Origin: Viridibacterium sediminicola
GTDB lineage: Bacteria > Pseudomonadota > Gammaproteobacteria > Burkholderiales > Rhodocyclaceae
Assembly: GCF_039631295.1 (NCBI RefSeq)
Contig: NZ_JBDIVE010000005.1
Location: 233,298-297,297, forward strand
Direction: 5' to 3'
DNA: 64,000 nucleotides
Shown here: one piece after another, positions 8,636-17,000 of the stretch
How positions within the stretch are numbered: the stretch's first letter is position 1
Layout: each line of letters opens with the position of its first letter
Translations under genes and position numbers: made by a program
Notes under the pieces: generated by a model
The model's database searches: none
What the model saw: the letters and a program-made list of their open reading frames with translations, nothing else
What the model was told of the DNA's origin: nothing

Positions 8636-8782
8636 TCAGACCGAACGCTGGCGGCTACTCGACTCCGGCACGAAACTCAGCGGGAACATCCCTTCGAGCT
8701 TGACAGGCGCCTTGCGCGCCCATTTGCGCGCCAGACGCTCGCGCCACCGCCACTTACCCCAGCTGACTGCTTTGAATTTCAT
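8636..8782 (-). CDS. Small basic hypothetical protein (48 aa)
   Basis: The frame from ATG 8782 encodes 48 residues with a strongly basic first half (MKFKAVSWGKWRWRERLARK) and a Ser-rich tail. GGAG stands 7 nt before the start, which supports translation. I do not recognise a family. It lies between the convergent DUF1178 gene (18 bp from its stop) and the alkaline-phosphatase-fold gene. An in-frame start 57 bp upstream lacks a comparable ribosome site. Confidence 0.4.
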   Translation of the reverse strand: MKFKAVSWGKWRWRERLARKWARKAPVKLEGMFPLSFVPESSSRQRSV

Positions 8783-8846
8783 GGTTCTGCTCCGTGGTTT
8801 TACGGAGCATAGACAGTCAAGATGACTGCGATCTGACAAGCGTGTT

Positions 8847-10094
8847 TCAGCCCTGTGACGCGGCCATGATCAGCGGCACGCGCATCTCGCCACGCGACAA
8901 GCCGCCATGCACACCGAGCATCGGCAGGCCGCCCTCGCCGGGCAAACGGTCAATCACGGTCCAGTCATCACGCGGAATCAGCAACCAGTCACCGCAGCGA
9001 CGCTGCGCCACCGCATTGTCGCCCGGCCCGAACAGACCGCTGGCAATCGCCCGCTGTGCCGGCATGGCGTACAGCACATCGCCCAGGCGCTCGCTGACGC
9101 GTGCGCCAAAGCTCTGCTGGTAAGCCGGCTTGACGTGGCAGTAGGCAACACGCCGCTCGCCGCTCAAAGGCGAGCTGAGCATCGCGTAGAGATCGGCATG
9201 CGCCGAGAGCACGATCTGCCGCTGCGGCGGATTGTCGATGAAGCCGTGATCAGCCGAAACGACGAACTGCGCCTCGGGCAGCAGGCTGCGCATCTTTGCA
9301 TAGGTGTGATCGAGCATCGCCAGCACGCTGCGCGACTGGGGCGACTCCATGCCGAAGTCGTGCCCCGAGGCATCGAGCATCGGCGTGTAGGCATACACGA
9401 ACTTCTGCCGGCGGCCCGCAGCATCAAGCTCGCGGGCGGCGCGAAAAACGCTCCACGCGAGGCTGTCCAGCGTCTCGTAGGGATGTACCACCGCATCGCG
9501 GCGATGATGGTTGCTGTAGGGGCCGCTGGCCAGCTCCGGCAAGGTGACGAAGCGGGCCGCGCGCTGCGCGGTCTGCAGCATCGGCGGCGTCTGCAGCAGG
9601 CGCGCCAGCAAGGCCTCGTCACGCACGGCACAGCCGGCGCGATGGCGCATCGGCAAAGGCGCGACGATGGCATCGCTCTGCGCATCATGCACATACCAGC
9701 CCAGCAGGCCATGAATGGCCGCAGGCTGGGCCGTCATCAGGGTGGTGATGGCAGTCGCCGTGGTCGAGGGAAAGACCGAGCTCAGCGCGCCGACGCGGTC
9801 GTGCCAAAGGGTCGGTGCGATATCCCGATTGCGCGACAGGAAATCGTCGCCGAGGCCATCGATCAGGAAGAACACCAGGGTGTCGCTGCCCTGCCAGCGC
9901 GAGGACGCGGCGCTGCCATCGGGCAGCAGCAGATCGGCATAATCTTCTCGCACCGTGGCACCGCAGCTGCGCGCCAGGGCGACAGCCAGATTGAACAGCC
10001 CCTGCCCGGCATAATCCGGCCAGCTCACGCCATCGGCATACCAGTCCGCCGGCAGGCCTGTCTGTTCTGACAGGCCGGAGTTATTCGTGCACAT
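8847..10094 (-). CDS. Alkaline-phosphatase-superfamily phosphodiesterase/pyrophosphatase
   Basis: A 415-aa protein with the type I phosphodiesterase/nucleotide pyrophosphatase layout: the first metal Asp in FFLIDGLGDDFL, the nucleophile Thr in VFPSTTATAITTLM, PAIHGLLGWYV, then DASGHDFG and VVSADHGFIDN, which hold the second metal-site Asp/His residues. Substrate is not deducible. There is no signal peptide or membrane anchor, so the enzyme looks cytoplasmic. Two in-frame ATGs (10100 and 10094) precede the conserved part; neither has a strong ribosome site. A tRNA cluster transcribed the same way ends 140 bp upstream. Confidence 0.8.
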   Translation of the reverse strand: MCTNNSGLSEQTGLPADWYADGVSWPDYAGQGLFNLAVALARSCGATVREDYADLLLPDGSAASSRWQGSDTLVFFLIDGLGDDFLSRNRDIAPTLWHDRVGALSSVFPSTTATAITTLMTAQPAAIHGLLGWYVHDAQSDAIVAPLPMRHRAGCAVRDEALLARLLQTPPMLQTAQRAARFVTLPELASGPYSNHHRRDAVVHPYETLDSLAWSVFRAARELDAAGRRQKFVYAYTPMLDASGHDFGMESPQSRSVLAMLDHTYAKMRSLLPEAQFVVSADHGFIDNPPQRQIVLSAHADLYAMLSSPLSGERRVAYCHVKPAYQQSFGARVSERLGDVLYAMPAQRAIASGLFGPGDNAVAQRRCGDWLLIPRDDWTVIDRLPGEGGLPMLGVHGGLSRGEMRVPLIMAASQG

Positions 10095-10187
10095 CAACAT
10101 TCAAGACACCAGGCTGGCCTACGGAGACAGAGGCAGCCGCGACCTTAACGAGCACGACAGGGCAATACAAGCTGCGCTGCGGCAAGT

Positions 10188-10226
10188 AGAAAAAAACAAG
10201 GGGAAGACCACGATCGTGGCTTCCCC
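10188..10226 (-). terminator. Rho-independent terminator of the tRNA cluster
   Basis: A near-perfect hairpin built on GGGGAAG...CTTCCCC with inner CCACGATCGTGG spans 10200-10226. In minus orientation it is followed by TTG and seven Ts, right after the last tRNA-Gly. On the plus strand it is also followed by TTTTT, so it could work in both directions. Confidence 0.8.
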
Positions 10227-10234
10227 TTTTTATT

Positions 10235-10310
10235 TGGAGCGGGAGACGAGTCTCGAACTCGCGACCTCAACCTTGGCAAGGTTGCGCTCTACCAACTGAG
10301 CTACTCCCGC
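10235..10310 (-). tRNA. tRNA-Gly (anticodon GCC), downstream copy
   Basis: A 76-nt cloverleaf is readable on the minus strand: acceptor stem GCGGGAG/CTCCCGC, D-loop AGCTCAGTTGGTAGAGC, anticodon loop with GCC in CTTGCCAAG, T-loop GTTCGAGAC and an encoded CCA end. It reads Gly GGC/GGU codons. The sequence appears identical to the tRNA-Gly at 10483-10558, with tRNA-Cys between them. Confidence 0.95.
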
Positions 10311-10359
10311 AAAACCTTTGCAGCCAGACTACGCTGCCAAACCTGTACAGCAAAACCCC

Positions 10360-10433
10360 TGGAGGCGCGGGCCGGAGTCGAACCGACCTACACGGATTTG
10401 CAATCCGGTGCATAACCGCTTTGCTACCGCGCC
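10360..10433 (-). tRNA. tRNA-Cys (anticodon GCA)
   Basis: A 74-nt cloverleaf on the minus strand: acceptor GGCGCGG/CCGCGCC, anticodon loop ATTGCAAAT with GCA, T-loop GGTTCGACTCC and an encoded CCA. It lies between two tRNA-Gly copies. The E. coli order uvrC-pgsA-glyW-cysT is the same neighbourhood. Confidence 0.95.
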
Positions 10434-10446
10434 ACGACTTGTACAA

Positions 10447-10475
10447 CTAAAAAGGGAAAGCCGGGCTTTCCCTTT
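10447..10475 (-). terminator. Terminator-like hairpin between tRNA-Gly and tRNA-Cys
   Basis: AAAGGGAAAGCC and its complement form a tight stem at 10451-10475, followed in minus orientation by TTTTTAG. It would end or attenuate transcription after the first tRNA-Gly, or serve as a processing site in the tRNA precursor. Confidence 0.65.
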
Positions 10476-10482
10476 GCGAATC

Positions 10483-10558
10483 TGGAGCGGGAGACGAGTC
10501 TCGAACTCGCGACCTCAACCTTGGCAAGGTTGCGCTCTACCAACTGAGCTACTCCCGC
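10483..10558 (-). tRNA. tRNA-Gly (anticodon GCC), upstream copy
   Basis: Same 76-nt sequence as the tRNA-Gly at 10235-10310, including GCC anticodon and encoded CCA. It starts 58 bp after the pgsA stop, so it may be read from the pgsA transcript. Confidence 0.95.
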
Positions 10559-10616
10559 AATGGAGGTGCGCATTGTAATGCACTTGGCGCCAATGTCAAG
10601 CACCACTTGCAATATT

Positions 10617-11186
10617 TCACGCACCGCGACGTAAATCGGGCGCCGCACGGCGCAGGTAATAGACCATCGACCAGACCGTCAGCACGGCCGCAATGAACAA
10701 CAGCACCTGTCCGCTACGCAGAATGGGCAAGCCGAACAGGTCATCCGCAAACAGCAGCATCGGGATCGCCGTCATCTGCGCAGCCGTCTTCAGCTTGCCG
10801 ATGAAGGACACCGCCACACTCTTGGCAGCGCCCATCTTGGCCATCCATTCGCGCAGCGCGGAGATGGTGATCTCGCGGCCGATGATGACAAAGGCAAACA
10901 GCGCATCGCAGCGCTCCAGCTGCACCAGGGCGACCAGCGCGGCCGACACCATCAGCTTGTCGGCCACCGGGTCGAGAAAGGCGCCGAAGGCGGACGTCTG
11001 CTGCCAGCTGCGTGCCAGATAACCATCCAGCCAGTCGGTGATTGCCGCGATGACGAAGACCACACAGGCGATGATGTTCTGGTGATGCAGACTCAGTACG
11101 CTCTCCGGCAGATAAAACACGCCGATGACGACCGGAATCAGCACGATGCGCGCCCAGGTGAGCAGGATGGGAACATTATTGAACAT
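10617..11186 (-). CDS. pgsA: CDP-diacylglycerol-glycerol-3-phosphate 3-phosphatidyltransferase
   Basis: A 189-aa integral membrane protein that makes phosphatidylglycerophosphate, the committed step to phosphatidylglycerol and cardiolipin. The CDP-alcohol phosphotransferase signature D-G-x2-A-R-x8-G-x3-D-x3-D reads LDGYLARSW...GAFLDPVADK at about residues 53-75, with all catalytic Asp present. Four to five hydrophobic helices follow the family pattern. It starts 6 bp after the uvrC stop, a conserved uvrC-pgsA coupling, and is followed by the tRNA cluster. Confidence 0.93.
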   Translation of the reverse strand: MFNNVPILLTWARIVLIPVVIGVFYLPESVLSLHHQNIIACVVFVIAAITDWLDGYLARSWQQTSAFGAFLDPVADKLMVSAALVALVQLERCDALFAFVIIGREITISALREWMAKMGAAKSVAVSFIGKLKTAAQMTAIPMLLFADDLFGLPILRSGQVLLFIAAVLTVWSMVYYLRRAAPDLRRGA

Positions 11187-11192
11187 AGGGGG

Positions 11193-12995
11193 CTAACGCA
11201 GCGCGTTGTAGATTTGTTCCGCGATTTTACGATTGATCCCTTCAACGCGGCATAAATCTTCGACCGTCGCTTCTTTGACGCCGGCCAGACCGCCGAAGGT
11301 CTCGATGAGTTTCTTGCGCCGCGTCGGCCCGATGCCGGGAATATCCTCCAGCTTGGAGGTCAGGCGCGTCTTGCTGCGCCGTGCGCGCATGCCGGTAATC
11401 GCGAAGCGGTGCGCCTCGTCACGCACGATCTGGATCAGGTGCAGCGCCGGATGCTCGCCGCCGAGCAGCTGCGGTTCGCGCCCGTCCGGATGGATCAGCT
11501 GCTCCAGGCCGGCCTTGCGCGCCTCGCCCTTGGCCACGCCGATCATGTTGATGCTGGTCAGGCCCAGCTCGCTGAGCACTTCCCAGGCCACACCGATCTG
11601 GCCCTTGCCGCCGTCGATGAGGATCAGGTCCGGCCGCACGCCCTCGCCCGCCGCCACCTTTTCGTAACGCCGCGTCAGCGCCTGGCGCATCGCCGCGTAA
11701 TCGTCGCCGGGTTCGATGCCGCTGATGTTGAAGCGCCGGTATTCCGACTTCTTCATGCCCTCGCCCTCCCACACCACGCAGGAGGCCACAGTGGCCTCGC
11801 CCTGGGTGTGGCTGATGTCGAAGCACTCGATGCGCCGTGGCGCCTCGGCAAGGCCCAGCGCCTGGCGCAGGGCTTCGAGCTGATGGGTGGCGCGGCCCGA
11901 CTCGCGCAGCCGCGTCTCGATGGCCAGGCCGGCGTTGAGCTGCGCCATCTCGACCCAGGCTCGCTCGTTCTGAAAGCGCGCCGCAATCACGATGGGCGTG
12001 CGCTCCACGACCTCGGCGAGGACCGCCTGCACGGTGTCGCTCTCCGCGCCGTCGACGACCAGCTTGGCTGGCGCGGGATGATCCAGATAATGTTGCTCGA
12101 CGAAGGCCAGCAGCGCATCGGCCGGCGACAGCCCTTCGCCGCCGGCTTGCGGAAACTGCGGCCGATCACCGAGGTGACGGCCGCCGCGCACCATGGCCAG
12201 ATTGACGCAGACCAGACCGCCCTGCTGCACGGCGACGATGACATCGACGTCCTCGTCCTTGCCCGAGTCGACATGCTGCTTGTGCAGCACGGTCTGCAAG
12301 GCGCGGATCTGGTCGCGGAATACCGCCGCTTCCTCGAAGGCAAAGCGATCCGCGGCCTCCTGCATGCGCACGCCCAGATTGTCGATCACATCCGAATGGC
12401 GACCATCGAGGAACAGCGTCGCCAGGCGCACATCATTAGCGTACTGCGCCTTGTCGATCAGGCCCACGCAGGGCGCGGTACAGCGCTTGATCTGGTGCAG
12501 CAAGCAGGGCCGCGAGCGATTGCGATAGACCGATTCCTCGCAGGTGCGCAGCATGAACAGGCGCTGCAGGAGCTGCACGCTCTCGCGCGCCGCCCAACCC
12601 GAGGGATACGGCCCGAAGTAGCGCACGCCCTTCTCGAAGGCGCCGCGGTAGTAGAACAGGCGCGGCGCTTCGTCGCCCGAGATGGCGATGTAGGGATAGC
12701 TCTTGTCGTCGCGGAACAGGATGTTGAAGCGCGGCTTGAGCGATTTGATGAGATTGTTTTCGAGAATCAGCGCCTCGGCCTCGGAGCGCACGGCGGTGAT
12801 GTCCACGCGCTCGATGCGCGCCACCATCATGGCGATGCGCGGGCTGGGGTGATTCTTCTGGAAATAGCTCGATACGCGGCGCTTGAGGTTCTTCGCCTTG
12901 CCGACGTAGAGCACCTCTTCATTGGCCCCGATCATGCGATACACGCCGGGGCTCTCGGTCAGACCGGGCAGGAAGGATTTTGCGTCGAAACTCAT
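11193..12995 (-). CDS. uvrC: Excinuclease ABC subunit C
   Basis: The 600-aa nuclease makes both incisions in nucleotide excision repair. The order of domains is complete: GIY-YIG nuclease at the N-terminus (GVYRMIGANEEVLYVGKAKN), a Cys-containing linker (CLLHQIKRCTAPCVG), UvrBC helical hairpin near residue 205 (MQEAADRFAFEEAAVFRDQI), RNase H-like nuclease core (CFDISHTQGE, LILIDGGKGQ, RDEAHRFAITGMRARRSK) and tandem helix-hairpin-helix (DIPGIGPTRRKKLIETFGG). Normal length. It sits 31 bp after nagZ. Confidence 0.96.
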   Translation of the reverse strand: MSFDAKSFLPGLTESPGVYRMIGANEEVLYVGKAKNLKRRVSSYFQKNHPSPRIAMMVARIERVDITAVRSEAEALILENNLIKSLKPRFNILFRDDKSYPYIAISGDEAPRLFYYRGAFEKGVRYFGPYPSGWAARESVQLLQRLFMLRTCEESVYRNRSRPCLLHQIKRCTAPCVGLIDKAQYANDVRLATLFLDGRHSDVIDNLGVRMQEAADRFAFEEAAVFRDQIRALQTVLHKQHVDSGKDEDVDVIVAVQQGGLVCVNLAMVRGGRHLGDRPQFPQAGGEGLSPADALLAFVEQHYLDHPAPAKLVVDGAESDTVQAVLAEVVERTPIVIAARFQNERAWVEMAQLNAGLAIETRLRESGRATHQLEALRQALGLAEAPRRIECFDISHTQGEATVASCVVWEGEGMKKSEYRRFNISGIEPGDDYAAMRQALTRRYEKVAAGEGVRPDLILIDGGKGQIGVAWEVLSELGLTSINMIGVAKGEARKAGLEQLIHPDGREPQLLGGEHPALHLIQIVRDEAHRFAITGMRARRSKTRLTSKLEDIPGIGPTRRKKLIETFGGLAGVKEATVEDLCRVEGINRKIAEQIYNALR

Positions 12996-13026
12996 GGCCG
13001 GCAGTGTAGCGCCTTTGCGGCAGCGC

Positions 13027-14058
13027 TCAGCCCAGCGACTGCACGCCGGCCCAGGCCGCCTGGAAGCGCGGGCTCAGTGCCAGCTGCTCGGGGCTGGGGC
13101 GGCCGGCAGGCCGCAGCGCTTCGATGCGCTGGCTGCTGCGCGCGGCGAAGTCAGGCTGCCAGCGCGTGAGCAGATCAGCGGTGAGATCGGGGCGATTGCA
13201 CACCAGCACCATGTCGCAACCGGCGCTGAGTGCCGCATCGGCGCGCGCGACGATGTCGCCGGCCACGGTCGCTCCTTCCATGGTCAGGTCGTCGCTGAAA
13301 ATCACGCCATCGAAACCCAGGCGCGTGCGCAGCACATCCTGCAGCCAGAAGCGCGAGAACCCGGCCGGTTGCGGATCAATCGCGGAATAGATCACGTGCG
13401 CCGGCATCACGCCACTCATCACCGTCTTGAGTACGTGGCGGTAAGGCACGATGTCGGCATGCCAGAGCTGCTCGAATTCGCGCTCATCGACCGGCATCGC
13501 AACATGCGAATCGGCGGCTGCGAAACCATGCCCCGGAAAGTGCTTGCCGACCGCGCCCATGCCCGACTCGCGCAGGCCCAGCATCAGCGCATAGGCCAGC
13601 TCGGCAGTGATGTCCGGATCGCTGTGAAAGGCGCGGTCGCCGATCACCGAGCTATGGCCGTAGTCCAGATCGAGCACCGGCGTGAAGGAGAGATCGACGC
13701 CTGCCGCGAGCAGCTCGGACGCCAGCACAAAGCCCGTATCCTGCGCCAGGCGCCGCGCCAGATGCGCGTCCTGCGCCCACACCTCGCCGAGGCGGCGCAT
13801 CGCCGGCAGGCGCGTGAAACCGCTGCGGAAGCGCTGCACGCGACCACCTTCGTGATCGACCGTGATGATCAGCGCTGGCGAGCGCAGGGCATGGATCTCG
13901 GCACACAAGGCGGCGAGCTGGTCCGGGTCGGCATAGTTGCGCGTGAACAGGATCACCCCGCCGACCAGCGGATGCTGCAGGACGGCGCGCTCGGCATCGC
14001 TCAGCGCCAGACCGGCGACATCGCACATCACCGGGCCGAGAGGCATTTGTAGGGCCAT
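13027..14058 (-). CDS. nagZ: Beta-N-acetylhexosaminidase (GH3), cytoplasmic
   Basis: A 343-aa GH3 enzyme that removes GlcNAc from anhydromuropeptides during cell-wall recycling. Signatures: ITVDHEGGRVQRF, KHFPGHGFAAADSH (holding the Asp-His acid/base dyad) and VIFSDDLTMEGA with the nucleophile Asp. No signal peptide, as expected for cytoplasmic NagZ. It starts 2 bp after acpS and precedes uvrC. It acts downstream of lytic transglycosylases such as MltD encoded near 2 kb. Confidence 0.94.
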   Translation of the reverse strand: MALQMPLGPVMCDVAGLALSDAERAVLQHPLVGGVILFTRNYADPDQLAALCAEIHALRSPALIITVDHEGGRVQRFRSGFTRLPAMRRLGEVWAQDAHLARRLAQDTGFVLASELLAAGVDLSFTPVLDLDYGHSSVIGDRAFHSDPDITAELAYALMLGLRESGMGAVGKHFPGHGFAAADSHVAMPVDEREFEQLWHADIVPYRHVLKTVMSGVMPAHVIYSAIDPQPAGFSRFWLQDVLRTRLGFDGVIFSDDLTMEGATVAGDIVARADAALSAGCDMVLVCNRPDLTADLLTRWQPDFAARSSQRIEALRPAGRPSPEQLALSPRFQAAWAGVQSLG

Positions 14059-14060
14059 GA

Positions 14061-14444
14061 TTACTTGCTCTGTTGTTCAATGATGGCAAAGGCGACGACG
14101 TATTCCTTTTCGTCGCTGATCGACAGCTGGGCCGACAGGCCGCGCTGCTGCATGAGGGCATCGAGCTCGGTATTGAGGGCGTACAGCGGCTTGCCCAGAT
14201 CATCGTGGGCGACCGCTACCGTCTGCAGGCTGACGATGCCGCGCAGGCCCGTGCCAAAGGCCTTGGAGAAGGCTTCCTTGGCGGCAAAGCGCTTGGCGAT
14301 GAAGCGCGCCGGATCCTGCGCACGCGCAAGCTCCTCCCGCTCGGCCGGGGTCAGCAACATCTCGCCGTAGCGCTCGCCGTGGCGAGCGAGGCCTGCACGG
14401 ATACGCTCGACCGCGACGATGTCGGTGCCGATGCCGTAAATCAC
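14061..14444 (-). CDS. acpS: Holo-[acyl-carrier-protein] synthase
   Basis: A 127-aa 4'-phosphopantetheinyl transferase that converts apo-ACP to holo-ACP using CoA. Signature motifs are IYGIGTDIVAVERI (metal Asp), RFIAKRFAAKEAFSKAFGTG (metal Glu and catalytic Lys) and the hotdog-like core. Its substrate AcpP is encoded at 51988-52227. Start overlaps the last base of pdxJ, so translation is coupled. Confidence 0.95.
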   Translation of the reverse strand: MIYGIGTDIVAVERIRAGLARHGERYGEMLLTPAEREELARAQDPARFIAKRFAAKEAFSKAFGTGLRGIVSLQTVAVAHDDLGKPLYALNTELDALMQQRGLSAQLSISDEKEYVVAFAIIEQQSK

Positions 14445-15199
14445 TACGCAGTTCCGCTGCTGGCTTCGCGCATCAGGCGCTTCATTTCAGCGACCGCTTC
14501 GCGCAAACCAACGAACACCGCACGACTGACGATGGCGTGACCGATATGCAGTTCGCGAATTTCCGGCAAGGCCGCCACCGGCTGCACATTGAAGTAGTTG
14601 AGCGCGTGGCCGGCATTGAAGCGCATGTCCAGCTCGACAATGGCGTGACCGGCGGCGCGGATCTTGTCCAGCTCGGCCAGCACGGCCGGGCTGCGCGCAT
14701 CGCGGCCGCGCGAGAAGAAGGCATGGGCATACGGGCCGGTGTGGATTTCACAGACGCGCGCGCCAATGCGGGCGGCGGCCTCGACCTGAGCGATCTCCGG
14801 GTCGATGAACACACTGGTCATGATGCCGGCATCGGCGAGGCGGGCAATCACGTCTTTCAGGCGCGCTTCCTGCGCAACGATGTCGAGGCCGCCCTCGGTG
14901 GTCACTTCCTGGCGCCCCTCGGGCACCAGCATGGCCATTTCCGGCTTGATCTCGCAGGCGATGCCGACCATCTCGTCGGTGGCCGCCATTTCGAGATTGA
15001 GCTTGATGTGGGTGAGCTCGCGCAGGCGGCGCACGTCCTTGTCCTGGATATGCCGACGGTCTTCACGCAGGTGCACGGTGATGCCATCGGCGCCGCCCAG
15101 ATGCGCTTCGACAGCGGCCCACACGGGGTCTGGTTCATAGGTACGGCGCGCCTGACGGATGGTCGCGACGTGATCGATATTGACGCCTAGTTCAATCAT
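14444..15199 (-). CDS. pdxJ: Pyridoxine 5'-phosphate synthase
   Basis: A 251-aa TIM-barrel enzyme that condenses 3-amino-2-oxopropyl phosphate with deoxyxylulose 5-phosphate in vitamin B6 synthesis. It begins IELGVNIDHVATIRQARR and contains GADGITVHLREDRRHI, CEIHTGPYA and NAGHALNYFNV, which carry the catalytic His/Glu and phosphate-binding residues. Full family length. The stop of recO overlaps its start by one base. Confidence 0.96.
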   Translation of the reverse strand: MIELGVNIDHVATIRQARRTYEPDPVWAAVEAHLGGADGITVHLREDRRHIQDKDVRRLRELTHIKLNLEMAATDEMVGIACEIKPEMAMLVPEGRQEVTTEGGLDIVAQEARLKDVIARLADAGIMTSVFIDPEIAQVEAAARIGARVCEIHTGPYAHAFFSRGRDARSPAVLAELDKIRAAGHAIVELDMRFNAGHALNYFNVQPVAALPEIRELHIGHAIVSRAVFVGLREAVAEMKRLMREASSGTA

Positions 15200-15933
15200 T
15201 ACAGTTCCTGTAAGTCCATCAAGATCCGGCGCGACTCCAGCGGCTGCGCGCCCAGGTAGTGCTGCAAGAGGCGACGCATCAGGCTCTTGGCTTGCGCCAG
15301 GGTTTCAGCGTCGGAGAAATCATCGCGGGCCATGGCCAGCAGGCAGCGGCCGCTCATCAGCGGCAGATCGCTCATCTTATCGTCAATCAGCCCCTGCGCC
15401 GCAAGCACGCCATGCTCAAGCATGAAAACGTAGCGCCCCTCCGGCTGCACCGCTTCGCCCGTATCGGCGAGCACATCGAGCGTCAGGCCGTAACCGAGTT
15501 CCTGCAGCAAGGCCAGCTCGAAACTGCGCAGCAAGGGTGCCGTCGCACTGCCTGCCGCCAGGGCACGCATGGTTTGCGCGTAGCGCTCGAAGAGCTGCGG
15601 ATGCGGATCTTCGCGCGGCAAAAGGCGCAGCATCAATTCGTTGAGGTAGTAACCGCAGAGCAAGGCCAGGCCGACCAGCAAGGCCTGGCCGCCCTGCCAG
15701 TAGGCGCCGGTGAGGGTTTTGACCTCGCTCTTGCCAGTCCAGCTCACGGCCAGCGGCTGGAAGGCCATCAGCACGCCACGCAGCGCCGAACCGGGCCGCC
15801 GCGCGCCCTTGGCCACCAGCGGCAAGCGGCCATGATCGCGCGTGAAGACTTCGACGATCAGGCTGGTTTCACGCCAGGGATAGGTGTGCAGGACAAAGGA
15901 ATGAGCGTCTTCGACGCGCAGGCGAGTCACCAT
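15199..15933 (-). CDS. recO: DNA repair protein RecO
   Basis: A 244-aa recombination mediator that helps load RecA with RecR. The N-terminal OB fold is visible (SFVLHTYPWRETSLIVEVFT, VAKGARRPGS), followed by an all-helical domain. The four-Cys zinc site seen in some RecO proteins is absent, as in E. coli. In the conserved order era-recO-pdxJ, but a 165-bp gap filled by a repeat separates it from era. Confidence 0.9.
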   Translation of the reverse strand: MVTRLRVEDAHSFVLHTYPWRETSLIVEVFTRDHGRLPLVAKGARRPGSALRGVLMAFQPLAVSWTGKSEVKTLTGAYWQGGQALLVGLALLCGYYLNELMLRLLPREDPHPQLFERYAQTMRALAAGSATAPLLRSFELALLQELGYGLTLDVLADTGEAVQPEGRYVFMLEHGVLAAQGLIDDKMSDLPLMSGRCLLAMARDDFSDAETLAQAKSLMRRLLQHYLGAQPLESRRILMDLQEL

Positions 15934-15947
15934 GAAACTGATTCACC

Positions 15948-16079
15948 GCAAAGGCGCAAAGAGAACGCGAAGGGCCGCTAAGAAGCTCAAAGTCTTGTTC
16001 ATCCGATCAAAGCTTGCCTGAAAGATACCGCAATTCACTTCGCGCAGCCTTGGCAGCCCTTTGCATGGCCTTTGCGCCT
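15948..16079. repeat. Dispersed palindromic repeat, copy 2 (degenerate)
   Basis: The gap between era and recO holds CCGCAAAGGCGCAAAG...GCGAAGGGCCGC at one end and CAGCCCTTTGCATGGCCTTTGCGCC at the other, which pair imperfectly. It is the most diverged of five related copies in the window. Confidence 0.6.
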
Positions 16080-16097
16080 GTGCGCTGCGGACAAGGA

Positions 16098-17000
16098 TTA
16101 CTCGTAGCCCAAAGACTTCAATGCGCGCTCGTCGTCGGCCCAGCCACTCTTCACCTTGACCCAGACTTCGAGATAGACCTTGCCGTCGAAGAGCTTTTCC
16201 ATGTCGATGCGCGCCTCGGTCGAGATACGCTTGAGATGCTGGCCGCCCTTGCCGATGACCATCGCCTTGTGGGCGGCCTTGTCGACGATCACGGCGGCGA
16301 AGATCTTGCGCAGATTGCCTTCGACCTCGAACTTCTCGATTTCCACCGCCATGCCATACGGCAGCTCTTCACCGAGCAGGCGGAACAGTTTCTCGCGGAT
16401 GAATTCGGCCGCCAGGAAGCGCTCGGAACGATCAGTGATGTCGTCCTCGCCGAACACCGGTTCGCCTTCCGGCAAATACTTGGCGAAGGTGCGCAGCAGC
16501 TCTTCGGCATTGTTGCCGCGCTGGGCGCTGATCGGCACCATGTCGGCGAAGGGATACTCGGCGGCCATCTTCTCAAGGAAGGGCAGCACCTCGTTCTTCT
16601 CTTCGAGCAGGTCGATCTTGTTGATCACCAGCACGACCTTGCTGCCCTCGGGCATCAGGTCGAGCACCTGTTTGTCCTCGGGGCCGAAACGCCCGGCCTC
16701 GATGACCATCGCCACCACGTCGACATCGACCAGGGCCGAGGTCACGGTGCGGTTCATGGTGCGGTTGAGGGCGTTCTTGTGACGCGTCTGGAAACCCGGC
16801 GTGTCGACGAAGATGTACTGCACCTGATCCTCGGTCAGCACGCCGGTGACGCGATGGCGCGTGGTTTGCGCCTTGCGCGAGACGATGCTGACCTTCTGCC
16901 CGACCAGGCGATTGAGCAAGGTGGATTTGCCCACATTGGGGCGCCCGACAATGGCAATGTAGCCGGTATGAAAAGCCGTCTGCGGCTGCGTATCGCTCAT
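16098..17000 (-). CDS. era: GTPase Era (16S rRNA-binding)
   Basis: A 300-aa assembly GTPase for the 30S subunit. G-motifs: GRPNVGKST (P-loop), DTPGFQTRH (G3), NKIDLL (G4) and SAQRG (G5). The C-terminal KH domain contains MVIGKGGQHLKRISTEAR, which binds the 3' end of 16S rRNA. It overlaps rnc by 4 bp (ATGA), the classic rnc-era coupling. Confidence 0.96.
   Translation of the reverse strand: MSDTQPQTAFHTGYIAIVGRPNVGKSTLLNRLVGQKVSIVSRKAQTTRHRVTGVLTEDQVQYIFVDTPGFQTRHKNALNRTMNRTVTSALVDVDVVAMVIEAGRFGPEDKQVLDLMPEGSKVVLVINKIDLLEEKNEVLPFLEKMAAEYPFADMVPISAQRGNNAEELLRTFAKYLPEGEPVFGEDDITDRSERFLAAEFIREKLFRLLGEELPYGMAVEIEKFEVEGNLRKIFAAVIVDKAAHKAMVIGKGGQHLKRISTEARIDMEKLFDGKVYLEVWVKVKSGWADDERALKSLGYE

Noticed and set aside
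10235..10558. tRNA cluster as an attachment site for an integrated island
   Set aside because: Neighbouring genes are housekeeping or ordinary metabolic genes with no integrase or partial tRNA duplicate; the second tRNA-Gly is a full gene.
11409..13169. Long open frame (586 codons) antisense to uvrC
   Set aside because: It lies fully opposite a complete uvrC and is His/Arg/Gln-rich in the way of GC-rich shadow frames; no family motif or ribosome site.
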